Shown: positions 8,912 to 16,642 of the stretch, one piece after another
How positions within the stretch are numbered: position 1 is the stretch's first letter
Layout: each line of letters starts with the position of its first letter
Assembly (NCBI RefSeq): GCF_000353285.1
Contig: NZ_KB731324.1
Coordinates: 3,862,577-3,926,576 of the forward strand
DNA: 64,000 nt
Direction of reading: 5' to 3'
DNA from: Leptolyngbya boryana PCC 6306
GTDB lineage: Bacteria; Cyanobacteriota; Cyanobacteriia; Leptolyngbyales; Leptolyngbyaceae
Program-made: the position numbers and the translations under genes
The notes under the pieces: model-generated
What the model was told of the DNA's origin: nothing
What the model saw: only the letters and a program-made list of their open reading frames with translations
Database searches by the model: none

Positions 8912-9868
8912 CTATTTTCGGCTGCTGAGATAGAACGAGTATCCTAACTCTGGCAAATCTCCCAAGCCAATCGCATGAATCAATTCTAATCGGCTAAATC
9001 GACCAGTTTCATAGCTCATCGGCATTGGAGAAACTGCTTTTTGCTCAATGACATGAAATCCTCGATCGCTTAATTTTTCAGCTAATTCACTCGGCGTATA
9101 CTCAAACTTATGTTCTGGATGAATAAAGCCTTGCCGAACTTGCAAGATAGTTAGCTGACGATTTGGAGTATCTAAACAAAAGTATCCGCCTGGTTTGAGG
9201 ACTCGATGCACTTCTTGAATCACCCGATCTGCTTCTGCTTGCGTAATATGCTCGATGCTCTGTCCCGACCACACTAAATCAAATGTTTGATCTGCAAACG
9301 TCGAAAGGTCGGTCATCGAGATGTAGTGATAATAAATCTGAGTGCCTTTCTCGGTTGTATATTGCTGAATCAGAGGTACGTCTGACTGAAAGAAACGTTG
9401 CTCGATCGGTAAATCAACAATATCAATTTGCTTAGGACAATGCGGATAGCCCATCGTCAGTAAGCTTCCCTGTGGCTCAAGACCTGCTCCTCCGAGATCC
9501 AAAATTCTCTCAGCCTCAGGAAGTGTAGTTTGAATCAATGCTAGTCGGGCTTGATGATGCGCATAGTTCCCCTGAGTGTGAAAGAACTTTTGTTCCCAGC
9601 TCGCAGGAATCATCAAAAAAGAAAATAGCAGACCTAAGCGCGAGACTTTACCTTGATCGAGTTGTGCTGTGTAGAAATCGATATCAGATTGGCGATCGCG
9701 CTTTTTCAAAAAATACTGATAGAGATGCTTTACATAGGTGTGGTTGCTCTCATCTCGCTTTTTCAAAAGATGAACAACCCAAAATTGCAAAACTCGCCAC
9801 AAATCTTGGGGGTAATAGCGCAAGTACCGAAGAACTTTGGAGAATTTGACTTGCATTTCACGATTCAT
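8912..9868 (-). CDS. class I SAM-dependent methyltransferase
   Basis: 318 residues. The Rossmann-type methyltransferase domain starts at about residue 115: motif I is RILDLGGAGLEPQG, followed by the acidic loop IDIVDLPIEQR, motif IV-like TFDLVWSGQSIEHI and HRVLKPGGYFCLDTPNR. The first ~90 residues are basic and helical (KKRDESNHTYVKHLYQYFLKKRDRQ) and carry no recognised domain. Substrate cannot be told from the sequence; relatives act on lipids, quinones, sugars and small metabolites. It is a single gene 40 bp downstream of the ferredoxin hydrolase start, on the same strand but with its own ATG. Confidence 0.8.
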   Translation of the reverse strand: MNREMQVKFSKVLRYLRYYPQDLWRVLQFWVVHLLKKRDESNHTYVKHLYQYFLKKRDRQSDIDFYTAQLDQGKVSRLGLLFSFLMIPASWEQKFFHTQGNYAHHQARLALIQTTLPEAERILDLGGAGLEPQGSLLTMGYPHCPKQIDIVDLPIEQRFFQSDVPLIQQYTTEKGTQIYYHYISMTDLSTFADQTFDLVWSGQSIEHITQAEADRVIQEVHRVLKPGGYFCLDTPNRQLTILQVRQGFIHPEHKFEYTPSELAEKLSDRGFHVIEQKAVSPMPMSYETGRFSRLELIHAIGLGDLPELGYSFYLSSRK

Positions 9869-9916
9869 AGCGAAGTTTTCCGGTGATTGACCTGCAATAA
9901 TCTACCGCAATCCTTG

Positions 9917-11287
9917 TTAATTTAGTCTTTTCGCCGGAAGATTCTGCCCATTTTGGCGCAAAATCAGTTGATTCACACTACCTTGTGGGTTGCGAACAAA
10001 CGTAACTTGAACATCCAGTTCTGTAATGAAGAACTGCGTTTCTGTTTCTGCAAACAGTTCAACCTTGGGTTGCTTTGTTGCTTGTAGAAACAGGCGATTT
10101 TGCTCTTTCGTAATCGCAAGCACAAAATCCGGAGCCAATTGATAGCGACCCACATAAGCATCTAATAGTTTGGGATTAATTGCGATCGCTTTTCGTTGCT
10201 TTGGCGCTTCACGCTTTGCTAAAGGAATGCGCTCATCTAAAAGATGCAATCCAATGTCATTGATATCATTTTCAGAGTTCGAGAGGACGACTACACCGAT
10301 TCCTTTGTTCTTCACAAAGCCAATAAAGCTGCGAAATCCACCTGTCCCACCATCATGCATGATGATTTCTGTTCCTTTGTGGTTGAGAACATGCCACCCG
10401 ATCGCGATTTGCATCTCTGGCGTTGGTGTCGAATGTTGAGGAACATGTGTTTTTTGCAGAGTGGCATTCAGCGCAGAGGGTTGCAATTGTAGGTTTACAG
10501 CTAAGAAATTTAAAAGATCATTCGTCGTCGATCGCAATCCTCCCGCTCCTGCTAAGGTTGGCAAATCCCAATAAGAAACAGGTTTACCAAAGGTATTATG
10601 TCCTTTCGTAAAACGAGCTTGCTGCTTTGGAGTCAGTTGAATCGTCGTATCATTCATCTTCAAAGGTTGAGCAATCCGAGTTTTAATTAGGGTTTCATAG
10701 TTCACGCCTGCTTTCAAACTCAAAATATGACCCAGTAAACCTGCTCCTAGATTCGAGTACTCGTACTGTGTGCCGATATCTCGCGTGAGTTGATAGTTTC
10801 GGAGAAAAGTATAAAGTTGCTCGACAGTGTAATCTGCATAGGGATTGCTCTCATCTTTGGGAGCGAGATTATCCGGTAAGCGTGGTAAACCAGACGTATG
10901 CGTTGCTAGATTCAACAACGAAATTGTTTTACCGTTTCGAGTTGGCGTTTTGACTGGGAGAAACTTAGAAATCGGATCATCAAGTTTTAGCTCTCCCCGC
11001 TCTGCCATCTGTGTTAGCGCGATCGCTGTAAAGACCTTACTAATCGAACCAATCTCAAAGAGAGTATCGCCGTCTACTTTTGAATCGGCAAGGCTGTACT
11101 GAATCAGACGGCGACCTTTGCGATCGATGATTCCAACAACGATTCCAGGCATTTGTTTTTCCTGTTCAACTCGTTGTTTGAGAATGGCTAGAATTTGCTG
11201 ATTTGAAGGTGTGGCTCCAGCGTGGGACATCGTTCCTCCAATGCAAGCGAAAAGGACAAGAATGACGACCAAAAATTTTCGTTTCAT
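9917..11287 (-). CDS. exported serine hydrolase of the class C beta-lactamase/DD-peptidase family
   Basis: 456 residues. A signal peptide covers residues 1-25 (MKRKFLVVILVLFACIGG, cleavage after HAGA). The serine beta-lactamase fold has SxxK as S81ISK, YSN at 177-179 (YEYSNLG) and an HDGGTGGF motif standing for the KTG-type triad. A ~100-residue C-terminal domain (YVGRYQLAPDFVLAITKE) is of the DUF3471/lipocalin-like kind seen in such esterases. Likely a periplasmic peptidase or esterase rather than a true resistance enzyme. A strong Shine-Dalgarno (GGAGGTG) precedes the ATG. It lies 21 bp behind ddl on the same strand, fitting a role in D-Ala-D-Ala or peptidoglycan turnover. Confidence 0.85.
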   Translation of the reverse strand: MKRKFLVVILVLFACIGGTMSHAGATPSNQQILAILKQRVEQEKQMPGIVVGIIDRKGRRLIQYSLADSKVDGDTLFEIGSISKVFTAIALTQMAERGELKLDDPISKFLPVKTPTRNGKTISLLNLATHTSGLPRLPDNLAPKDESNPYADYTVEQLYTFLRNYQLTRDIGTQYEYSNLGAGLLGHILSLKAGVNYETLIKTRIAQPLKMNDTTIQLTPKQQARFTKGHNTFGKPVSYWDLPTLAGAGGLRSTTNDLLNFLAVNLQLQPSALNATLQKTHVPQHSTPTPEMQIAIGWHVLNHKGTEIIMHDGGTGGFRSFIGFVKNKGIGVVVLSNSENDINDIGLHLLDERIPLAKREAPKQRKAIAINPKLLDAYVGRYQLAPDFVLAITKEQNRLFLQATKQPKVELFAETETQFFITELDVQVTFVRNPQGSVNQLILRQNGQNLPAKRLN

Positions 11288-11308
11288 GGATTCACACCTC
11301 CAGCGTAT

Positions 11309-12352
11309 TTATTGCTCCAATGCAAGCTGAATCAAGCGATCGACTAGCTCTGGATAAGGAATTCCCGATGCAGCCCACATCATCGGATACATACTGGTTG
11401 CAGTAAATCCAGGCAGAGTATTGATTTCATTAATCAAGACCTCTCCAGTCGATTCGACATAAAAGAAATCGACCCGGCTGAGTCCTGCACAATCGATCGC
11501 ATGAAACGCCTGCAAAGCGCGTTCCTGGATCAAACTTACGACTTCATCGGGCAGATTCGCTGGAATTGTATGCGAAGATTTACCCGCTGTGTATTTTGTT
11601 TCGTAATCGTAAAAATCACTATCAAAGGTAATCTCACCCACAACGGAAGCTTTGGCTTGATCATTGCCGAGCACTGCCACTTCCACTTCTCGCGCAACTA
11701 CGCCTGCTTCAACAATGATTCGTCGATCATAACTCGCGGCACTATCCAAAGCCGCTTCCAATTCTGCCCGTGTGCGAACTTTCGAGATGCCCACCGACGA
11801 TCCTAAATTCGCAGGTTTGACAAAACAGGGATAGCCCAGTTCCGATTCAATGCGATCGCACAATTTAGGAAAGACGCAAGGATTGGAATATACCTCTGCT
11901 CGACTCACTGCCAGATATTTCACCTGCGGCAGTCCCACCTCAGCAAACGCCATTTTCATGGCAATCTTATCCATGCCGACCGCAGATCCCATCACCCCTG
12001 ATCCGACGAACGGCTTTTGCATCAATGTCAATAAGCCTTGAATTGTGCCATCTTCTCCATTTGGCCCGTGTAAAATCGGGAACCAAACATCGACCTGTTC
12101 TGCCTCAATAGGAAACTTCCAGAGATTCGTCGCCTGATCGTCACACTCCAGCGCCCCAGACTCCAGCACCGATCGCGCAATATCCGGAGATCGCCACTGC
12201 CCGTCCTTCTGAATGTAGAACGGCATCAAATCATATTTCTCCACATTAGCGGGATCACTCAAGGCTTGGGCAATCGATCGAGCAGATGCGATCGACACTT
12301 CATGTTCTCCAGAACGCCCACCGAACAGCAATCCTACCTTAAGTTTTGTCAT
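11309..12352 (-). CDS. ddl: D-alanine--D-alanine ligase
   Basis: ATP-grasp enzyme of 347 residues joining two D-alanines for peptidoglycan precursors in the cytosol. Visible Ddl motifs: [20 protein letters not shown] at the N-terminus, [56 protein letters not shown], and [17 protein letters not shown] at the metal site. The inter-motif residues VDVWFP and the Tyr-free loop are ordinary for cyanobacterial Ddl. ATG at 12352 is preferred; an upstream in-frame TTG adds five residues. First gene of a pair with the serine hydrolase. Confidence 0.95.
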   Translation of the reverse strand: MTKLKVGLLFGGRSGEHEVSIASARSIAQALSDPANVEKYDLMPFYIQKDGQWRSPDIARSVLESGALECDDQATNLWKFPIEAEQVDVWFPILHGPNGEDGTIQGLLTLMQKPFVGSGVMGSAVGMDKIAMKMAFAEVGLPQVKYLAVSRAEVYSNPCVFPKLCDRIESELGYPCFVKPANLGSSVGISKVRTRAELEAALDSAASYDRRIIVEAGVVAREVEVAVLGNDQAKASVVGEITFDSDFYDYETKYTAGKSSHTIPANLPDEVVSLIQERALQAFHAIDCAGLSRVDFFYVESTGEVLINEINTLPGFTATSMYPMMWAASGIPYPELVDRLIQLALEQ

Positions 12353-13091
12353 GATCTGAATTTCCAAATTTCTATGGACTTTAGATCATATAGGCAACTC
12401 CGTCTAGAGCATCCGATGAAATCTATTGGAATCTATAATGTAATAGCGCTTTGATTGAGACCTGCGGTTTTCTATTGCTCTTGTGCACAGTAGAGTTTTC
12501 ACAATTGAAAACAGGGGCAAAGGGAACTAAACCCATATGAACATGAAATCCTGAAAATTCGATACTTTTATCAATCAGCCTTCAATTTGTGCGCTTTATT
12601 GTAAGGCAAATAGAAAAGTTTTTTTACGAAATAGTGGTGCGCAAGTTACCGAGATCGGAAAAGAAGAAACGTTCTAATCCAATTATTTTCAGATGCGAAA
12701 TTGACGGAGTGACCTACTCCTTAACCCCATCAGGGAATTTTAATAAATCCTTAAAGTGACCAAAAAGGCAGAAAGCCTCACTGCGATCATCTGACACCGC
12801 TATGAAGTCATACATGCTTCCTAAGCAAGTCAGAAGCGAATGCACCCTAGGTATTCGCTTTGAAAAGGGTCTATATTGTGTTTATCAGAAACAGAACGTG
12901 ATAAATATGACTTTAGTACTTATCTCTCACAAGAAGTTGCTGAAAAGGTAGCGAGTCAAATTGAACAAGACTATAACAGTAAGGCTGCGTTGATTTTAGT
13001 GGTGATGCATAATTAGGTGACGATGTCCTCACGAGAACAGAAGCTTACGACTACAAATCACTACAAGTTCAGTATGCAGAAGCTACAAAAT
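12353..13091. other. AT-rich gene-poor stretch with a possible gene remnant
   Basis: 739 bp without a supported gene and poorer in GCGATCGC than its surroundings. A hairpin with arms AAGCGAAT (12834-12841) and ATTCGCTT (12853-12860) is present. A 46-codon frame from TTG at 12876 to TAG at 13016 reads like real protein (LSETERDKYDFSTYLSQEVA, then VASQIEQDYNSKAALILVV) but has no start context and no recognised family, so it may be the remains of a lost accessory gene next to the AbiJ-like gene. Confidence 0.35.
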
Positions 13092-13967
13092 TTAGTTGTC
13101 CTTTTCTAGTTCTATTCTAAGTTCTGCCACTTTACCAATCAAGTAGTTAACGAAACCTGAGCAGGCTATAAGCATAAACTTGGCATCGGAAAAACTAACG
13201 TTAGGCTCTTCAAGTAACGCGTGCCTAATGCCATCTGAATCATTAGTGTATCCATAGAGCTTGGAAAATCCTTCTTTAAGCGATCCATGTAGCTGTTTTT
13301 GTTTCTCCAGAATGCCTAGTGCTTTTCCAAGAGTTGCATTAGGGTTAGCGGTGATTACTTGGCAGACAGATTCAACTGCACTAATTGACTCTTTAATTGA
13401 GTTCCGGTAGTCCGGATTATTGCGATCGGCTAAGAGTTTCACAGCCGTTTCAAGATGAATTCTCGCTCCTGAAAAAGCATCGCTGCTTGCTAAAGCCTGT
13501 TCTACAGCTTCTACTTCAGTAGATGCTATGATAGCAACTACATGCCCAGCAATAATTCTGTATCCAGCATTTTCCTCTTCTAGTATTTTGTTGCAGATAT
13601 CTGGGAAATCAGGTGTTAGGTACTGAAACTTAGGATGAGCAATCGTGAACTCGATAAAATCATATACACGGTACCAGGGACATGAGAAGAAATATTCGCG
13701 AAGAAGTGACAACGCGCTGGATAAGCGCTCTGGAAGACTGTCCACAGGTTTCTTAAAAAAGGAATGCCAGTATGCATAAATTAACACCTTAAATGTTGAG
13801 TTTTTTACTGAATCATAAGTGACATAACCGCTACTTGCAGATTCAATTCGATCCCAGTAGGAAATCTTGAAAGCGTTCCAAAGGCAGTTACGTAGATCTT
13901 GATCTATATCTTCTAGCTGAAGTTGCTTACGTAGCGATGTAAATCCATGTCTTTGAGAGAAAAGCAT
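13092..13967 (-). CDS. AbiJ-like putative abortive-infection/defence protein
   Basis: 291 residues. The N-terminus MLFSQRHGFTSLRKQLQLED and the following DLRNCLWNAFKISYWDR match the style of the AbiJ N-terminal domain 4 family (STM4504/CBY_0614-type proteins). The C-terminal half is helical and HEPN-like: HLETAVKLLADRNNPDYRNS, then ISAVESVCQVI and SDGIRHALLEEPN with an RH pair, ending DAKFMLIACSGFVNYLIG. In AbiJ relatives a HEPN effector is thought to stop phage growth by harming host RNA or translation; here that role is inference. It is solitary, sits in an AT-rich pocket near a tRNA gene and lacks flanking partners, which suggests horizontal gain. Confidence 0.6.
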   Translation of the reverse strand: MLFSQRHGFTSLRKQLQLEDIDQDLRNCLWNAFKISYWDRIESASSGYVTYDSVKNSTFKVLIYAYWHSFFKKPVDSLPERLSSALSLLREYFFSCPWYRVYDFIEFTIAHPKFQYLTPDFPDICNKILEEENAGYRIIAGHVVAIIASTEVEAVEQALASSDAFSGARIHLETAVKLLADRNNPDYRNSIKESISAVESVCQVITANPNATLGKALGILEKQKQLHGSLKEGFSKLYGYTNDSDGIRHALLEEPNVSFSDAKFMLIACSGFVNYLIGKVAELRIELEKDN

Positions 13968-14546
13968 AATTCTAATCTTTAGGGCAACCTATAACGTACT
14001 CTGGATATCTGTTCATAAGGTCTGAGAATCTTAGGTGCGATTGTACTAATCATTAATATATGAACCTAGTACGGATAACCGTCATTTCTACAAGTTGCTT
14101 GGTAAGCTTCCAAAGCTAAAAATGAACACTTCTAAGTATGTTAGATCTGGTTTACGCTTGAATAAATGAGGACTGTAATAGAGTCCATCCAATCGAAGGA
14201 AGTCATAATAATTTAGTCTCTTGACTAGTAGCTTATTTAAGCGATTAGGACTAGATAGTGAGTACTGATACTTATTCAACTTGAAATGCTCCCTCTGTTT
14301 CTAGCCTTAATTCTAGTAAGAGCAGAGGGAGCATTTTTCTAATAAAGGAAATTTCCAGTTGTAGAATCTGATTGTACTAATCCAAACAGTCTGAGCAAAA
14401 GAGCTTAATTGCTAAATCAATAAATAAAATATTATGTACGGCGTTTTCTAATTCTCTAAGTAATCTCTAGATTCCCTGCCAGAGTTATGCACTTTATTCT
14501 CTAGGAAACAGACTTTTCTCTAATCAAAGTGTGACAGCCATAAAAT
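13968..14546. other. AT-rich spacer between AbiJ-like gene and tRNA-Leu
   Basis: About 580 bp with no supported gene. A 63-codon minus-strand frame (14088-14279) has only a TTG start directly beside a hairpin and no ribosome binding site, so it is not called. Apart from the hairpin at 14286-14340 nothing recognisable is seen. Together with 12353-13091 it frames the AbiJ-like gene and marks the limits of the accessory pocket. Confidence 0.4.
14286..14340 (+). terminator. Rho-independent-type hairpin
   Basis: Perfect 12-bp arms ATGCTCCCTCTG (14286-14297) and CAGAGGGAGCAT (14323-14334), followed by TTTTTCT on the plus strand. No plus-strand gene ends nearby; on the minus strand it would insulate the AbiJ-like gene from readthrough of the tRNA transcript, but the U-run is weaker in that direction. 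Confidence 0.6.
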
Positions 14547-14587
14547 CTAAAAAAACCTGAAACCTTTGGTATTGAAAGGTTTCAGGT
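14547..14587 (-). terminator. Rho-independent terminator of tRNA-Leu
   Basis: Arms ACCTGAAACCTTT and AAAGGTTTCAGGT pair perfectly (14555-14567 and 14575-14587). Reading the minus strand, the hairpin is followed by seven T residues. It begins 23 bp past the 3' end of the tRNA. Confidence 0.85.
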
Positions 14588-14610
14588 AAGCTTAATAAAG
14601 CATTGTAATA

Positions 14611-14693
14611 TGGGGGCGAAGGGACTTGAACCCTTACGACCTTGCGGTCAACGGATTTTAAGTCCGTAGCGTCTACCATTCCGCCACGCCCCC
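14611..14693 (-). tRNA. trnL-UAA: tRNA-Leu(UAA), no intron
   Basis: Minus-strand cloverleaf of 83 nt: acceptor arms GGGGGCG/CGCCCCC with discriminator A, a D-arm with GGTAGACGC, anticodon stem ACGGA/TCCGT around loop CTTAAAA (anticodon TAA), a variable arm TGACCGCAAGGTCG as in class II leucine tRNAs, and T-arm GGGTTCAAGTCCC. The 3' CCA is not encoded. Many cyanobacteria carry a group I intron in the anticodon loop of this gene (between U34 and A35); here the loop is uninterrupted. Confidence 0.97.
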
Positions 14694-14871
14694 AAGATTT
14701 GCGTCCTGAATTTCAAACTCGAAATCGGAAGCTTTCCAAGGATATCACTAGAATCGCACAATTAGCATAGAAATTTGTAAAACGATCGCACTTTATATTT
14801 CACTATGGGGATCACGAAGCGCGATCGAAGAAAAGCGGTAGGATAGAAACGTTAGTATTCGGTTGAAATAG

Positions 14872-15084
14872 ATGGACGTAGCACTTCTATACCTCGCTCT
14901 CGGTGGCGCTTATCTACTCGTTGTGCCCTTAGTGATCTTTTTCTACCTCAAATCGAGATGGTACGTTGCCAGTTCGATCGAGCGGGGCTTCATGTATTTC
15001 TTAGTCTTCTTTTTCTTCCCAGGAATGCTGGTTCTCGCTCCATTTTTGAATTTCAGACCGAAAGCGCGACAAATCGAGGCGTAG
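14872..15084 (+). CDS. ndhL: NAD(P)H-quinone oxidoreductase (NDH-1) subunit L
   Basis: 70-residue membrane protein of the cyanobacterial/plastid NDH-1 complex, needed for respiratory and cyclic electron flow and CO2 uptake at the thylakoid membrane. Two hydrophobic segments (residues 4-26 and 38-57) surround the conserved [19 protein letters not shown] loop; the tail is [12 protein letters not shown]. The length is typical. It starts an ndhL-DUF3007-trpA group with 1-bp spacing to the next gene, an order often kept in cyanobacteria. Confidence 0.93.
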   Translation: MDVALLYLALGGAYLLVVPLVIFFYLKSRWYVASSIERGFMYFLVFFFFPGMLVLAPFLNFRPKARQIEA

Positions 15085-15085
15085 A

Positions 15086-15388
15086 ATGCGGCGGATTGAT
15101 GCGATCGGGATAACGTTTGGCGTATTTCTTGCGGGCGGACTTGCGTACCTGATTTTTCAGGGCGTAGGTCTGGATCAATTTAGCGCCGGAATTTGGAGTC
15201 AGGTTTTACTCGTCGGAGGCTTAATCGGATGGCTGATCAGCTATCTCACCCGCGTCCTGTCGAAAAATATGACCTATAACCAGCAACTGCGCGACTATGA
15301 AGAAGCCGTCCTGCAAAAACGGCTCGAAGAATTAACGCCTGAAGAATTAGAAAAACTTCAAGCCGAAATCGAACAGGAAAAGTCTTGA
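15086..15388 (+). CDS. DUF3007 family membrane protein
   Basis: 100 residues with two hydrophobic segments (about 7-27 and 38-56) and a charged C-terminal helix (YEEAVLQKRLEELTPEELEK), the DUF3007 pattern seen in cyanobacteria and chloroplasts. The motif RRIDAIGITFGVFLAGG lies at the N-terminus. It begins 1 nt after the ndhL stop, so translation is probably coupled, and a role with NDH-1 or the thylakoid membrane is an inference from this constant linkage. No enzymatic residues are apparent. Confidence 0.85.
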   Translation: MRRIDAIGITFGVFLAGGLAYLIFQGVGLDQFSAGIWSQVLLVGGLIGWLISYLTRVLSKNMTYNQQLRDYEEAVLQKRLEELTPEELEKLQAEIEQEKS

Positions 15389-15444
15389 AATTCCGACCCA
15401 GATTTGCAGTACGCTACTGAAGTTGTCAAATCTAGAGGGTTGAG

Positions 15445-16245
15445 ATGTCTTCAGTGTCGGAATGCTTTGAGCGGCTTCGGAATCAAGCTCAGTGTGCGTT
15501 GATTCCCTTTTTAACTGCCGGAGATCCGGATTTAGAAACCACTGCCAAAGCGCTGGAAATTCTCGATCGCAGCGGAGCCGATTTAATTGAATTGGGCGTA
15601 CCCTATTCCGATCCCTTGGCAGATGGCCCGGTGATTCAAGCTGCCGCAACGCGATCGCTTGCCCAGGGAACCCGTCTAGAAGATGTCCTCCAACTGGTCA
15701 AACAATCTGCTCCGAACTTGCGTGCGCCGATTATTCTGTTTACGTATTACAACCCGATTCTGAATCGGGGGATTGAGAAATTTTTAAAAGACATTGCAGA
15801 CGTTGGAGCAAAAGGTCTAGTCGTCCCCGATTTGCCACTCGAAGAAGCCGAAACGCTCTTGAAACCTGCAAAAGAATACGGCATTGAATTGACCTTGCTC
15901 GTTGCACCGACGAGTCCACGGGAACGCATTATGGCGATCGCCGAGCAGTCTCAAGGATTCATTTATCTGGTGAGTACCACAGGTGTCACCGGAATGCGAA
16001 CACAAATGGAATCGCGCGTCAAAGATCTGATTGCCGAAATGCGGCAAGTCACCGATAAACCGATCGGAGTCGGATTCGGAATTTCTCAGCCCGAACAAGC
16101 CAAACAGGTGATGAATTGGGGATCAGATGCGGCGATCGTCGGCAGTGCCTTTGTGAAAAGACTTTCGGAAGGAACGCCTGCAGAAGGATTGAAATCTATT
16201 GAGGAATTTTGTCGATCGCTACGGGCAGCAGTTACACCTGATTGA
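15445..16245 (+). CDS. trpA: tryptophan synthase alpha subunit
   Basis: 266-residue TIM-barrel enzyme that splits indole-3-glycerol phosphate and passes indole to TrpB. Catalytic residues are visible: Glu in [33 protein letters not shown] and Asp in the latter; the phosphate-binding end shows TTGVTGMR and [13 protein letters not shown], and GSAFVKRL near the C-terminus. Normal length. It lies 56 bp after DUF3007 on the same strand and is followed by a strong terminator. trpB is not in the window, as is common in cyanobacteria, where trp genes are scattered. Confidence 0.97.
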   Translation: MSSVSECFERLRNQAQCALIPFLTAGDPDLETTAKALEILDRSGADLIELGVPYSDPLADGPVIQAAATRSLAQGTRLEDVLQLVKQSAPNLRAPIILFTYYNPILNRGIEKFLKDIADVGAKGLVVPDLPLEEAETLLKPAKEYGIELTLLVAPTSPRERIMAIAEQSQGFIYLVSTTGVTGMRTQMESRVKDLIAEMRQVTDKPIGVGFGISQPEQAKQVMNWGSDAAIVGSAFVKRLSEGTPAEGLKSIEEFCRSLRAAVTPD

Positions 16246-16295
16246 GCAACCCCAACCCCTGGCTGTGCTCACGCATTTCAAGTTCATCAATAAAT

Positions 16296-16337
16296 AAAAA
16301 CACGGAGGATTCTACGGAAATCTCCGTGTTTTTATTC
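16296..16337 (+). terminator. Rho-independent terminator after trpA
   Basis: Perfect arms AAAAACACGGAG (16296-16307) and CTCCGTGTTTTT (16322-16333), with the T-run forming the end of the 3' arm. It ends the ndhL-DUF3007-trpA transcript about 50 bp after trpA. The rest of the 16246-16642 gap shows no gene. Confidence 0.88.
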
Positions 16338-16642
16338 ACGGACGGAACCTGCTGATTTGTCTTACCCTGATTGAAACTGAGTAATTTTGGCTCCCGAATC
16401 ATCCAGGTTTTCCTGCTCTATTCCTCAAATTTACCGGGTATATACCCAAATCAATCTCGTACAGACACGGAGCATCAGGAAAACTATTTATGTGGTTTTT
16501 ATAACAAGTAGAAATTTATCCTGATCTATCCGAAGAATCACTGTATCAGTAGTCGTGTGCATCTGTGGAGGTAGCGATCGTTTTGAAGGCTCCCTCTAGA
16601 TTTCCTCAATGTTGGTGTAGCAAAGTTCAACCCCGTGAGCTT

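Noticed and set aside
14088-14279. 63-codon minus-strand frame upstream of the AbiJ-like gene
   Set aside because: TTG start without ribosome binding site, directly beside a hairpin; composition is that of AT-rich spacer.
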